Part shown: positions 26,289 to 34,023 of the stretch, in pieces
Position numbering within the stretch: position 1 is the first letter of the stretch
Layout: each line of letters opens with the position of its first letter
Source of the DNA: WLJO01 sp945889085
Lineage (GTDB): Bacteria > Actinomycetota > Acidimicrobiia > Acidimicrobiales > Ilumatobacteraceae
Assembly: GCA_945889085.1 (NCBI GenBank)
Contig: CAMDBM010000001.1
Coordinates: 1-64,000 of the forward strand
Direction of reading: 5' to 3'
Length of the DNA: 64,000 nt
The notes under the pieces: model-generated
The model's database searches: none
What the model saw: only the letters and a program-made list of their open reading frames with translations
What the model was told of the DNA's origin: nothing
Position numbers and translations under genes: made by a program

Positions 26289-27415
26289 CCGATCAGCGGC
26301 CGCAGTGCCCGCTCGATTCGCGCCCGGCCGTCGTCTCCCATCCTCCCGCTCGGCAGGCAGACACCCCGCTCAAACAGCCTCGTGGACACGGCGTTGTCCG
26401 GATTACGACAGACGAGTTCGTGACCCGCAAACAGTGGCTGCAGGTGCATCGGCTTCCACACCGGACGGGCCTCGATGTCATCGGTGGCGAGTGCACTGAT
26501 CACATCGCCGGAGGAAAAGCCCGCCACGAGCGGATCGACCTCGATACAGGTGAGCCAATTGATCGGCCGACCCGCCGGGTCGTCCGGCATCACCCTCACG
26601 CCAGGGGTCGACGACAACAGCGTGCGATACCAGGCATTGATGTCACGCCGGCGCGCAATGCGCTGGTCCAGGGTCGAGAGTTGCGCACGGCCGAAGGCAG
26701 CCAGCAGATTGCTCATCCGGTAGTTGAAGCCGACCTCGGTGTGCTCGTAGTGCAGCACCGGCTCCCTGGCCTGGGTGGCGAGGTGACGAACCCTTCGTGC
26801 AAGGTCCTCGTCATCGGTAACCACCGCACCGCCACCGCTGGTCGTGATCAACTTGTTGCCGTTGAACGAGAACGCACCGGCAATCCCGAACGAGCCGGCG
26901 GGGGCTCCGCGCGTCGCCCCGATCGCTTCCGCTGCATCCTCGATGAGCGGCACTCCGAGTTCCGCGCAGCGAGCAGCAATCGACTCACAGCGAGCGACCT
27001 GCCCGTAGAGGTCCACCGTGACCACTGCGGCCGGGAGACGCCCGGCCTGCCGGCGCCGCTCCAGCTCGATGAGCATCAGGTCCTCGTCCGCGCACCAGGT
27101 GTCGTCATCGGAATCGATGAAGACCGGATGACCGCCGCAATAACGGACCGCGTTCGCTGTGGCCACGAAGGTGAGGGACGGAACGAGTACCTCGGAGCCG
27201 TCGGTGACGCCACATGCATGCAGCAGGAGGTGCAGAGCCGCCGTGCCGCTCGACACCGCAACGGCGTAGCGCCGCCCCGCAACGAGTGCCAGATCGCTCT
27301 CGAAACCATCGAGGTCTGGACCGATCGGGGCGATCCACCCCCCATCGAGCGCCCCGGAAAGCGCAGCCAGTTCGGAACCGCTCAACTCGGGTGGGCTGAG
27401 ATAGATGCGTGCCAC
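26270..27415 (-). CDS. DegT/DnrJ/EryC1/StrS sugar aminotransferase (PglE-like)
   Basis: A PLP-dependent aminotransferase of 381 residues that would put an amino group on a 4-keto sugar nucleotide. Lys188 in FSFNGNKLITTSGGG is the PLP Schiff-base residue, Asp160 (IEDAAEA) pairs with the PLP nitrogen and SSGTAA at 55-60 holds the phosphate. With the PglF-like dehydratase, PglD-like acetyltransferase and PglC-like transferase nearby, the likely substrate is UDP-4-keto-6-deoxy-GlcNAc, giving the bacillosamine precursor. That is inference from the gene set. It starts 5 bases after the glycosyltransferase stop. Confidence 0.9.
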   Translation of the reverse strand: MARIYLSPPELSGSELAALSGALDGGWIAPIGPDLDGFESDLALVAGRRYAVAVSSGTAALHLLLHACGVTDGSEVLVPSLTFVATANAVRYCGGHPVFIDSDDDTWCADEDLMLIELERRRQAGRLPAAVVTVDLYGQVARCESIAARCAELGVPLIEDAAEAIGATRGAPAGSFGIAGAFSFNGNKLITTSGGGAVVTDDEDLARRVRHLATQAREPVLHYEHTEVGFNYRMSNLLAAFGRAQLSTLDQRIARRRDINAWYRTLLSSTPGVRVMPDDPAGRPINWLTCIEVDPLVAGFSSGDVISALATDDIEARPVWKPMHLQPLFAGHELVCRNPDNAVSTRLFERGVCLPSGRMGDDGRARIERALRPLIGQVTAS

Positions 27416-27420
27416 GGCCG

Positions 27421-28653
27421 TCAGTCTCGCCTATCGGCGGGCCGGTTCGTCCCTCGCCGGTTCGTCCCTCGCCGGATCGTTCCTTGCCGGATCGTTCCTC
27501 GCCGGATCCTCCCTTGCCGGTCAGCGACTTCCTCATAGCAGTGGAACACACGATCCACGACGGCACGTTCGTCGAACTCCTCCCGTGCCCGGTCGGCCGA
27601 GGCGGCGCCCAGCCGCTCGCGCAACGCCCGATCGCCAACCAAACGCTCAAGCGAGCGCCGGAGTGCATCGACGGAGGAAACGGGCACGAGGAACCCGTTC
27701 AGCCCGTCCGTAACGATCTGGCGGCAGCCCCGGATGTCGGTGGTGACGATCGGCAGGCCTGCGGCCGCTGCTTCCATCCCCGACAATGGGAAGCCCTCAC
27801 GGTGCGATGCGAGCACGAACACGTCGAGCGCCCCGTACACATCCGCCATGTCCGAACGGAATCCGGCCAGGACCACGCCTCGACGCTCGGCCTCCGCGAG
27901 TACGGCTGGGGCGAGCGCGTCGGGTTTGTCCGGATCCGGACCACCCACAACGACGAGCCGGGCGCCCGGGAGCCCTCGCGCCGCCTCGAGGAGTTCGGGG
28001 ATCCCCTTCTCGGCGACAAGACGCCCGACCGTGCCGATGAGAACCTCATCCGGGGCGATCCCCCACTCCGCCCGAAGGGCTGCCGATCGCCCGGTATCCG
28101 GGTTCGCAAAACGCTCGATCGCCACGCCACTCCCCAACAGGTGGAGGTTTCGCCGCGGGGCGAGGCGGAGGCGGCGCATCAGACCGAGATCCTCCGGGTT
28201 GTGCACCAACTCGGCATGGGAGAAATGTCCGCCGACGAACTCGGCTGCGTAGACAACCGCACGCTTGACAGGTCGATCATCCGGGCTGGCGTACAGCCCG
28301 TGAACGGTGTTGACGACGACTGGAACCCCAGCTAGCCGGCCAAGCACACGCCCATAGAGACCGGGTTTCGGGTTGTGAGTGTGCAGCACGTCCGGACGCT
28401 CCCGACGGACCACCCGCCAGAACTCCAGCGCGGTCTTGAGGTCCGCAAGCAGGTCGAAGCGTCTCGTCGACGACGGGAGTGCCACATGACGCACGCCGCG
28501 GGCCTCGACCCGCTCGACGAACGGACCGGGCGCGCTCACGCCGATCACCTCGTGGCCACGCAGAACCGCCTCGTCGAGGATCGGGGCGAGCAGGAGTTCG
28601 AGGCTCATGTCGACCGTCGTGAGGTGCATCAATCTCATTCCCGGCTCAACCAC
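27421..28653 (-). CDS. Glycosyltransferase family 4 protein with a repetitive basic C-terminal tail
   Basis: A GT-B transferase of 410 residues similar to the PglA/WbnK type that adds the second sugar. HTHNPKPGLYGR and HGLYASPDD are in the acceptor domain; IGTVGRLVAEKG and SHREGFPLSGMEAAAAGLP in the donor domain. The last 28 residues are an arginine-rich tail of RRGT/RQGT pentapeptides encoded by a 15-bp tandem DNA repeat and are not part of the fold. The GTG at 28653 overlaps the sugar transferase stop by 8 bases; an ATG at 28638 (MRLMHLT) is an alternative. Confidence 0.9.
   Translation of the reverse strand: MVEPGMRLMHLTTVDMSLELLLAPILDEAVLRGHEVIGVSAPGPFVERVEARGVRHVALPSSTRRFDLLADLKTALEFWRVVRRERPDVLHTHNPKPGLYGRVLGRLAGVPVVVNTVHGLYASPDDRPVKRAVVYAAEFVGGHFSHAELVHNPEDLGLMRRLRLAPRRNLHLLGSGVAIERFANPDTGRSAALRAEWGIAPDEVLIGTVGRLVAEKGIPELLEAARGLPGARLVVVGGPDPDKPDALAPAVLAEAERRGVVLAGFRSDMADVYGALDVFVLASHREGFPLSGMEAAAAGLPIVTTDIRGCRQIVTDGLNGFLVPVSSVDALRRSLERLVGDRALRERLGAASADRAREEFDERAVVDRVFHCYEEVADRQGRIRRGTIRQGTIRRGTNRRGTNRPADRRD
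27442..27516. repeat. Five tandem copies of a 15-bp repeat in a coding region
   Basis: Units begin GCCGGTTCGTCCCTC or GCCGGATCGTTCCTC and occur at 27442, 27457, 27472, 27487 and 27502, with one to three base differences between them. On the minus strand they encode pentapeptides of the RRGTN/RQGTI type at the C-terminus of the glycosyltransferase. A multiple of three, the repeat can gain or lose copies without changing frame. Confidence 0.85.
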
Positions 28654-29239
28654 CGTCGCCGATGAACTCGGTCATCGTCGTGTTCCCGTCGTGGTTCACG
28701 TTCTCGCCGCGGAGCACGAGCGAGACCGTCAACCAGATGATCCTGAGATCGAGCAGGAAGGACCGGTTGTCGACGTACCACGTGTCGAGCGCGAATCGCT
28801 CGCCCCAGCCGAGGCGGTTCCTGCCGTGCACGACTGCCCAACCGGTGAGCCCGGGAAGGACCTCGAGACGACGCGCCTGGGCGTGCGTGTATCGCTCGAC
28901 ATATGCAACCGGCAGGGGCCGCGGCCCCACGATGCTCATCTCGCCGCGCAGCACGTTGAACAGCGACGGCAACTCGTCCACGCTCGCCCTGCGCAACAGG
29001 AGCCCGAGAGGCGTGGCGCGTGCCAAGTCGTGTTCGGGGCCGTCCTCACCGACTCGTGCCCTGCGCATCGTCCGGAACTTGAGCACGTCGAAGCACGCAC
29101 CGTTGCGACCCGCACGCGCTTGCCGGAAGAGGATCGGGGAACCCGTCGTGAGCCACACACCGAGGCCGGCCACGATCATCACCGGGGAGAGCAACACGAG
29201 CGCGACGGACGCGATCGTTACGTCGAGTGCCCGCTTCAT
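28646..29239 (-). CDS. Phosphoglycosyl transferase (sugar transferase, PglC-like)
   Basis: A 197-residue monotopic transferase that starts glycan assembly by moving a phospho-sugar from a nucleotide sugar to undecaprenyl phosphate. An N-terminal hydrophobic hairpin (residues 5-30) is followed by KFRTM near 57-61, the catalytic Asp-Glu dyad in ASVDELPSLFN, and SIVGPRPLP. This minimal size matches PglC rather than the long WbaP/CpsE type. The ATG at 29239 overlaps the phosphatase stop by four bases (ATGA). With the dehydratase, aminotransferase and acetyltransferase nearby, phospho-diacetylbacillosamine is a plausible donor. Confidence 0.93.
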   Translation of the reverse strand: MKRALDVTIASVALVLLSPVMIVAGLGVWLTTGSPILFRQARAGRNGACFDVLKFRTMRRARVGEDGPEHDLARATPLGLLLRRASVDELPSLFNVLRGEMSIVGPRPLPVAYVERYTHAQARRLEVLPGLTGWAVVHGRNRLGWGERFALDTWYVDNRSFLLDLRIIWLTVSLVLRGENVNHDGNTTMTEFIGDGG

Positions 29240-29772
29240 CCCGGCCACCGCTCGACGAGTCGAGCACAGAGTCCGGCCAGGTTCGCGGCGATCGCGAGTT
29301 GCTCGTCCTTCCGGCGGCGGTACGGGTCTGCAACCTCGTTCGGGGACACCCCATTGAGCAGTTCGATGGCGCGCTGGGGCGCTACTACCTCGGCGATCGT
29401 TCCAGCGCGCGGAGTGGTCCGTTCGAGCCGCTCGGCCACATCACCGAGCACGGCAAGACGGCCCACGAGCGCCGGGTACGCAACCACAAGATCCCGCGCA
29501 TGCGCAGCCGTCATCGTCAGCACCAGACTCGCGCTGCCCACGAACGGACCGACCGGACCGGGTACGTGCTCCCCCAGATCGAGGTCGAAGCCGGCCGCGA
29601 TCGCGCGCCAGTCCGGCGGAACCGTCCGCCCCAACGAAGGCGCAACGCCTGCAGAGACAACATCGACGTCAAATCCGGCCGCAAGGAAGCAACGGCGCAA
29701 AAAATGTTCTGCGAACGGCGAGCGACAGAGGTTCGCCGTGCACACCGTCACCACTAACACCTCTCGTACCAC
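29236..29772 (-). CDS. Low-molecular-weight protein-tyrosine phosphatase
   Basis: A 178-residue phosphatase. The catalytic loop CTANLCRS carries Cys11 and Arg17 (C-x5-R), and the general-acid Asp lies in DPYRRRKDE near residue 149. In polysaccharide loci such enzymes (Wzb, Etp) dephosphorylate a Wzc-type tyrosine kinase, but no such kinase or Wzz/Wzc-like gene is in the window. It may act on another substrate such as a sugar nucleotide enzyme. The start GTG at 29772 is uncertain; a GTG at 29760 is also possible. It overlaps the sugar transferase by 4 bases. Confidence 0.9.
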   Translation of the reverse strand: MVREVLVVTVCTANLCRSPFAEHFLRRCFLAAGFDVDVVSAGVAPSLGRTVPPDWRAIAAGFDLDLGEHVPGPVGPFVGSASLVLTMTAAHARDLVVAYPALVGRLAVLGDVAERLERTTPRAGTIAEVVAPQRAIELLNGVSPNEVADPYRRRKDEQLAIAANLAGLCARLVERWPG

Positions 29773-29802
29773 GCTGTCATCGCGACTCCGATGTTCGACC
29801 CG

Positions 29803-30447
29803 TCAGAGCGGGTCGGTGCCCGGCCTGATCACCCTGGCGGGCACTCCCCCAACGGTAACGCCCACGTCGACGTTCCCGGTAACAACGGCCCCAGCGGCGA
29901 CAATTGCGCGCTCACCGATTTGGGTACCCGGCAGCACGTTGGCGCCAATCCCGATGAGTGTCCCTGCGCCAACGTGCACCCCACCCGCAAGACATGCGCC
30001 CGGCGCAACATGGGTGCCGTCCTCGAGCAGGCTGTCATGATCGACGGTTGCGTTGGTGTTGACGATGACGAGCATGCCGAGCACGGATCCTGCGTTGATC
30101 ACGGCACCTGGCATCACCACCGAACCCGCTCCGAGTACTGCTGATGCAGAGACCACTGCGCGGGGGCTCACGGCGGTGACGAGTCGCCCACCTGCCCCCA
30201 GTACGCGCCTACCGATCTCCATGCGCACGGTGTTGTCGCCGACGGCTACGAACACATCCGCTGCACCCCCCGCGATCCGGTCCTCGAGCTCGGAATCAAG
30301 CCCAAGGACGGGGACCGGAAGTCCCGGTATCGCCGAAGCATCGCCGCTCAGACACCCCGACACCACCCAGCCTGAGTCCTCGAGAATCTCGAGGCAGACG
30401 CGCGCATGGCCTCCCGCACCCACGACCAGAACGGACACCGTCAGCAC
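29803..30447 (-). CDS. Sugar O/N-acetyltransferase of the PglD/NeuD family
   Basis: A left-handed beta-helix acetyltransferase of 214 residues. An N-terminal Rossmann-like half begins VSVLVVGAGGHARV, and hexapeptide repeats run from about residue 100. The catalytic histidine is in NATVDHDSLLEDG, the same position as in PglD. It would transfer acetyl from acetyl-CoA to the C4 amino group made by the PglE-like enzyme. GTG at 30447 is preferred because upstream frame is low in protein-like character; GTG at 30438 is an alternative. It opens a five-gene minus-strand operon ending at the aminotransferase and diverges from the dehydratase. Confidence 0.9.
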   Translation of the reverse strand: MLTVSVLVVGAGGHARVCLEILEDSGWVVSGCLSGDASAIPGLPVPVLGLDSELEDRIAGGAADVFVAVGDNTVRMEIGRRVLGAGGRLVTAVSPRAVVSASAVLGAGSVVMPGAVINAGSVLGMLVIVNTNATVDHDSLLEDGTHVAPGACLAGGVHVGAGTLIGIGANVLPGTQIGERAIVAAGAVVTGNVDVGVTVGGVPARVIRPGTDPL

Positions 30448-30546
30448 CGTGCCCGAGGAACATCTGGACAACCTTCGGCCCGGGAATCCCACACGCTGGA
30501 TAGGCTACCGCCCACCTTGTGTGTGGAAGGTCAAGAGGGTGTTGAG

Positions 30547-32367
30547 ATGCTTCGAGGGGTTGTACAACCGAACCCGGTGGCGCGTCGTCGGCGGCTGGGG
30601 CAGGCGTTCGTGGATGTCTGCTGTTGGGGAGCGTCGCTCGGCGTTCTGTTCTTCGTGCTCCGGCACAACACGGGAGCCCCGTTCACGGCGATTGACCGCA
30701 CGATCGTCACGGCGGTGATTGTCGCCATCCACGTCCCCGTCGCGCTCCTCACCGGCCTCTACCAAGGCCGTTTCTGGTACGGCAGTTCACGTGAGTCGAT
30801 CCGGCTGTATGCAACCGAACTGTGCGCAACTGCTGGTGGCGTTGTTGCGGCTCTCGCTGTCGGCACGGGCCGGGTTGGGGTAGTCACCGTTGCGCTTGCG
30901 GCTCCGGGCTCGGTGTGCCTCGCCAACATCGTCCGGATCACAGTCTGGTCGAGGAGACGGCGCCATATTCCCTCAGGCCCCCACTCCGGCCGTCGCCTCA
31001 TCGTGTTCGGGGCTGGGGACGGCGGCGAGATGATCCTGCGCTCGCTCCTCACGTCCAAGGCGGGTCAGTTCTTCCCCGTCGCCCTGATCGACGACGACGC
31101 CCGGAAGAGTCGCCTCGAGATCGAGCACGTTCGGGTAATGGGCGATCGCTCGTGCATTCGCGAGGTCGCCCAGCGCACCAACGCAGATGCGCTGCTGATT
31201 GCGATCCCGAGCGCGACGAGCAACACCATCCGCCAGGTCACCGAAATCGGTCAGGCCGCCGGTCTCGAGGTGTTCGTGCTGCCGCATGTCGACGAACTGC
31301 TCGGCGCGGTCGCCTACGGGGATATCCGTCCTGTCGAGCAGGCCGACCTCCTCGGTCGCAACCCTGTCGAGATAGACATGGAAGCAATCGCCACACTCAT
31401 CTCAGGCCGGCGGGTACTGGTCACTGGCGCCGGAGGGTCAATCGGTTCGGAACTGTGCCGCCAGATACAGACCTTCGTGCCGGCGAGCCTGCACATGCTC
31501 GACTGTGACGACAGCGCGCTCCACGGGGTGGAGCTCTCCCTTCAGGGCAGGGCACTGCTCGACGGCGAGGGCCTACTCCTTGCTGATATTCGCGACCGGG
31601 CTGCGATCCTTGCAGCCTTCGAGCGCGTGCGTCCCGAGATCGTCTTTCACGCCGCTGCGCTCAAGCACCTCACCCTGCTCGAACGATTCCCCGGCGAAGC
31701 ATGGAAGACCAACGTGCTCGGCACGCAGCACGTACTCAACGCTGCGCTTGCCACCGATGTCCTCCACTTCGTCAACATCTCGACCGACAAGGCTGCGGAC
31801 CCCTCGAGCGTTCTCGGATGGTCCAAGCGCATCACCGAGAGGCAAACCGCCCACGCCGCGGCCTCAAGCGGCCGACACTTCGTCTCTGTCCGCTTTGGAA
31901 ACGTTCTCGGGTCACGCGGATCGGTACTCGAGATCTTCGAGGCACAATTGCGGGCTGGCGGACCGCTGACCGTCACCGACGAGGACGTCACCCGCTTCTT
32001 CATGACCGTGTCCGAAGCCGTCAGCCTCACCATGAACGCCGCTGCTGTCGGTTCCGCCGGCGAGGTCCTCGTACTCGACATGGGAACCCCGGTCCGGATC
32101 GTTGACGTCGCGCGCCGACTGGCTGCATCGTCCCCCCGACCGATCTCCATCGAGTTCACGGGCCTGCGCAGCGGCGAGAAGATGCATGAGACACTCCTGA
32201 GCAGAGATGAGGACGAGGCTCGTCCCGCTCACCCCAAGATCAGTCATGTGGCGGTACCGATTCTCGACCTTAGGGCTGTCGAGGGCCTGCCGACGGATCA
32301 CGCAACTGCAGCAGACCTTGCCCGCATTGCGGGTTTGCCGGCATCTGCACTGCTCCCGTCGGCCTGA
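30547..32367 (+). CDS. UDP-sugar 4,6-dehydratase/epimerase membrane protein (PglF/CapD-like)
   Basis: A 606-residue enzyme. Four membrane segments cover about residues 17-140, followed by a CoA-binding-like Rossmann domain (IVFGAGDGGEMIL) and a catalytic extended-SDR domain starting VTGAGGSIGSE. STDKAADPSSVLGWSKR contains the catalytic Lys, with Leu/Ser in place of the usual Tyr, as in the PglF/FlaA1 inverting or retaining dehydratases. The product would be UDP-4-keto-6-deoxy-GlcNAc for the PglE-like enzyme. The ATG at 30547 has AGAGGG about 8 bases upstream, and TAGGCT at 30501-30506 is a possible -10 box. Its 3' end is 16 bases from the convergent Trm112 gene. Confidence 0.93.
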   Translation: MLRGVVQPNPVARRRRLGQAFVDVCCWGASLGVLFFVLRHNTGAPFTAIDRTIVTAVIVAIHVPVALLTGLYQGRFWYGSSRESIRLYATELCATAGGVVAALAVGTGRVGVVTVALAAPGSVCLANIVRITVWSRRRRHIPSGPHSGRRLIVFGAGDGGEMILRSLLTSKAGQFFPVALIDDDARKSRLEIEHVRVMGDRSCIREVAQRTNADALLIAIPSATSNTIRQVTEIGQAAGLEVFVLPHVDELLGAVAYGDIRPVEQADLLGRNPVEIDMEAIATLISGRRVLVTGAGGSIGSELCRQIQTFVPASLHMLDCDDSALHGVELSLQGRALLDGEGLLLADIRDRAAILAAFERVRPEIVFHAAALKHLTLLERFPGEAWKTNVLGTQHVLNAALATDVLHFVNISTDKAADPSSVLGWSKRITERQTAHAAASSGRHFVSVRFGNVLGSRGSVLEIFEAQLRAGGPLTVTDEDVTRFFMTVSEAVSLTMNAAAVGSAGEVLVLDMGTPVRIVDVARRLAASSPRPISIEFTGLRSGEKMHETLLSRDEDEARPAHPKISHVAVPILDLRAVEGLPTDHATAADLARIAGLPASALLPSA

Positions 32368-32383
32368 CCCCCGAGGCTGTTAT

Positions 32384-32626
32384 TCAGGAACCGAAGGTTG
32401 GCGCGATCCCACGGGCGGCAATCTTGCCCATGATGCGATCGTGCTCCGCACTGTCAAACGTCTTCGCCTCGTCCGTGAGCATCACCGGAATGTTGTCCCT
32501 CACCGAAAAGCACAGTTTGAGGCGCGGGTTATACAGGCAGTCTTCGTCGTCGACGAAATACAGCGGTCCCTTGTCTTGCGGACAGGCAAGGATCTCGAGG
32601 AGACGGGGGTCAAGCACGCTGGTCAT
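32384..32626 (-). CDS. Trm112-family small protein
   Basis: An 80-residue Trm112-like protein. LLEILACPQDKGPLYF and YNPRLKLCFSVRDNIPVM match the family; the Cys of the CPxC site at the second position is replaced by Asp, as is common in actinobacterial members. Eukaryotic Trm112 activates methyltransferases; the bacterial role is not established. The ATG at 32626 has AGGAGAAAAC directly upstream, which decides it over a longer frame. It follows manB by 30 bases, the same order as in mycobacteria. Confidence 0.88.
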   Translation of the reverse strand: MTSVLDPRLLEILACPQDKGPLYFVDDEDCLYNPRLKLCFSVRDNIPVMLTDEAKTFDSAEHDRIMGKIAARGIAPTFGS

Positions 32627-32656
32627 GTTTTCTCCTGACAAGGGGGTTGAATTCGT

Positions 32657-34009
32657 TCAGCCACCGGTGAGCACCTGAAGCACCTCGGCAACTCGGCGAT
32701 CGCACTCGTCGCGCTCGACTGCCTCAAGGTTGAGACGGAGCAGTGGCTCGGTGTTCGAGGGCCGAAGGTTGAACCACCAGAACCCGCAGTCCACCGACAG
32801 GCCGTCGAGGCGATCCGTGGAGAACCTCTCGTAGACCTTTGCAACACGCTCGATAGCCGCTGTGGTGTCCTCCACCTCGGTGTTGATCTCACCGCTCGCC
32901 GCGTAGCGCTCGAACGGGCGCCGAAGCGTGGACATCGGAACCTCGGCCCGACTGAGCTCAGCAAGCACGAGCAGCGATGCGATGATCCCACTGTCGGCAC
33001 GGAAGTTCTCACGGAAGTAGTAGTGCGCAGAATGCTCGCCGCCGAACACCGCACCGGTCTCCGCCATCAATTGCTTGATGAACGAGTGACCGACCTTCGT
33101 GCGCACCGGGATGCCGCCCTGCTCGAGGATCACCTCGGGGACTGCCCGCGAGCAGATCAGGTTGTGCAGGATCGTCGCCCCCGGATGGGTTCGCAGCACA
33201 GCAGCCGCGAGAACGGCGGTAGTTGCCGAACCGGAGAGACCCCGCCCCAACTCGTCCACCAGGAACACCCGGTCAGCATCCCCGTCGAAGGCGAGGCCGA
33301 GGTCAAAACCACCGCTGACGACTCGAGCCTGGAGATCACGCTGGTTCTCGGGCTGCAACGGGTCTGCCGGGTGGTTGGGGAACGTGCCGTCGAGATCCCC
33401 ATACATCATCTCGAGCTCGATCGTGCCCAGACGCTCGAAGACTGCCGGGACCACCAGACCACCCATACCGTTGGCCGTGTCGGCCACGACGCGCATCGGG
33501 CGGAGCGCAGTGGGGTTGATGAAGGAGACCACGTGATCTGCGAAGGCCCCCAAGAGTTCGTCGGAGGAACGTCGACCGGGGGACGCCGACGGCAGCGGAC
33601 CCCTGCCGTCGAGCACTGATTGCGCTATTGCGCGGATCTCGAGCAGACCGGTATCCACACCGACAGGCCGAGCACCCGAGAGGCACAGCTTGATGCCGTT
33701 GTACTGAGCAGGGTTGTGCGACGCGGTGAACATCGCTCCCGGCGCATCCCTGACGCCGGACGCGAAGTACAGCAGGTCCGTCGAGGCAAGGCCGAGGTCA
33801 ACTACGTCGACGCCCTGGGTCTCAAGCCCACGGGCGAAGGAATCGACGAGTTGCACGCCGGACGGGCGCATGTCGCGGGCAACAAGAACGCTTGACGAGC
33901 CGGAGAACACGGCGAAGGCCACCCCGAGCGCGAAGGCCGAGTCGGTATCGAACTGATCGGGCACAGTTCCCCGGATGTCGTATGCCTTGACGATTTCAGC
34001 GAGAGTCAT
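32657..34009 (-). CDS. manB: Phosphomannomutase/phosphoglucomutase
   Basis: Interconverts mannose-6-phosphate and mannose-1-phosphate, feeding GDP-mannose synthesis by ManC. It has 450 residues. The phosphoserine is Ser97 in TASHNPAQYNGIK, the magnesium loop DGDADR is near 250, the sugar-binding GEHSAHYYF loop follows, and the C-terminal phosphate-binding loop RPSNTEPLLRL is intact. All four domains are present. It lies 14 bases after the large membrane protein and upstream of the Trm112 gene, as in other actinobacteria. Confidence 0.95.
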   Translation of the reverse strand: MTLAEIVKAYDIRGTVPDQFDTDSAFALGVAFAVFSGSSSVLVARDMRPSGVQLVDSFARGLETQGVDVVDLGLASTDLLYFASGVRDAPGAMFTASHNPAQYNGIKLCLSGARPVGVDTGLLEIRAIAQSVLDGRGPLPSASPGRRSSDELLGAFADHVVSFINPTALRPMRVVADTANGMGGLVVPAVFERLGTIELEMMYGDLDGTFPNHPADPLQPENQRDLQARVVSGGFDLGLAFDGDADRVFLVDELGRGLSGSATTAVLAAAVLRTHPGATILHNLICSRAVPEVILEQGGIPVRTKVGHSFIKQLMAETGAVFGGEHSAHYYFRENFRADSGIIASLLVLAELSRAEVPMSTLRRPFERYAASGEINTEVEDTTAAIERVAKVYERFSTDRLDGLSVDCGFWWFNLRPSNTEPLLRLNLEAVERDECDRRVAEVLQVLTGG

Positions 34010-34023
34010 GACGACTGCGGAGG

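Noticed and set aside
27442..27516. CRISPR array
   Set aside because: The units are adjacent without spacers, only 15 bp long and lie in frame in a gene.
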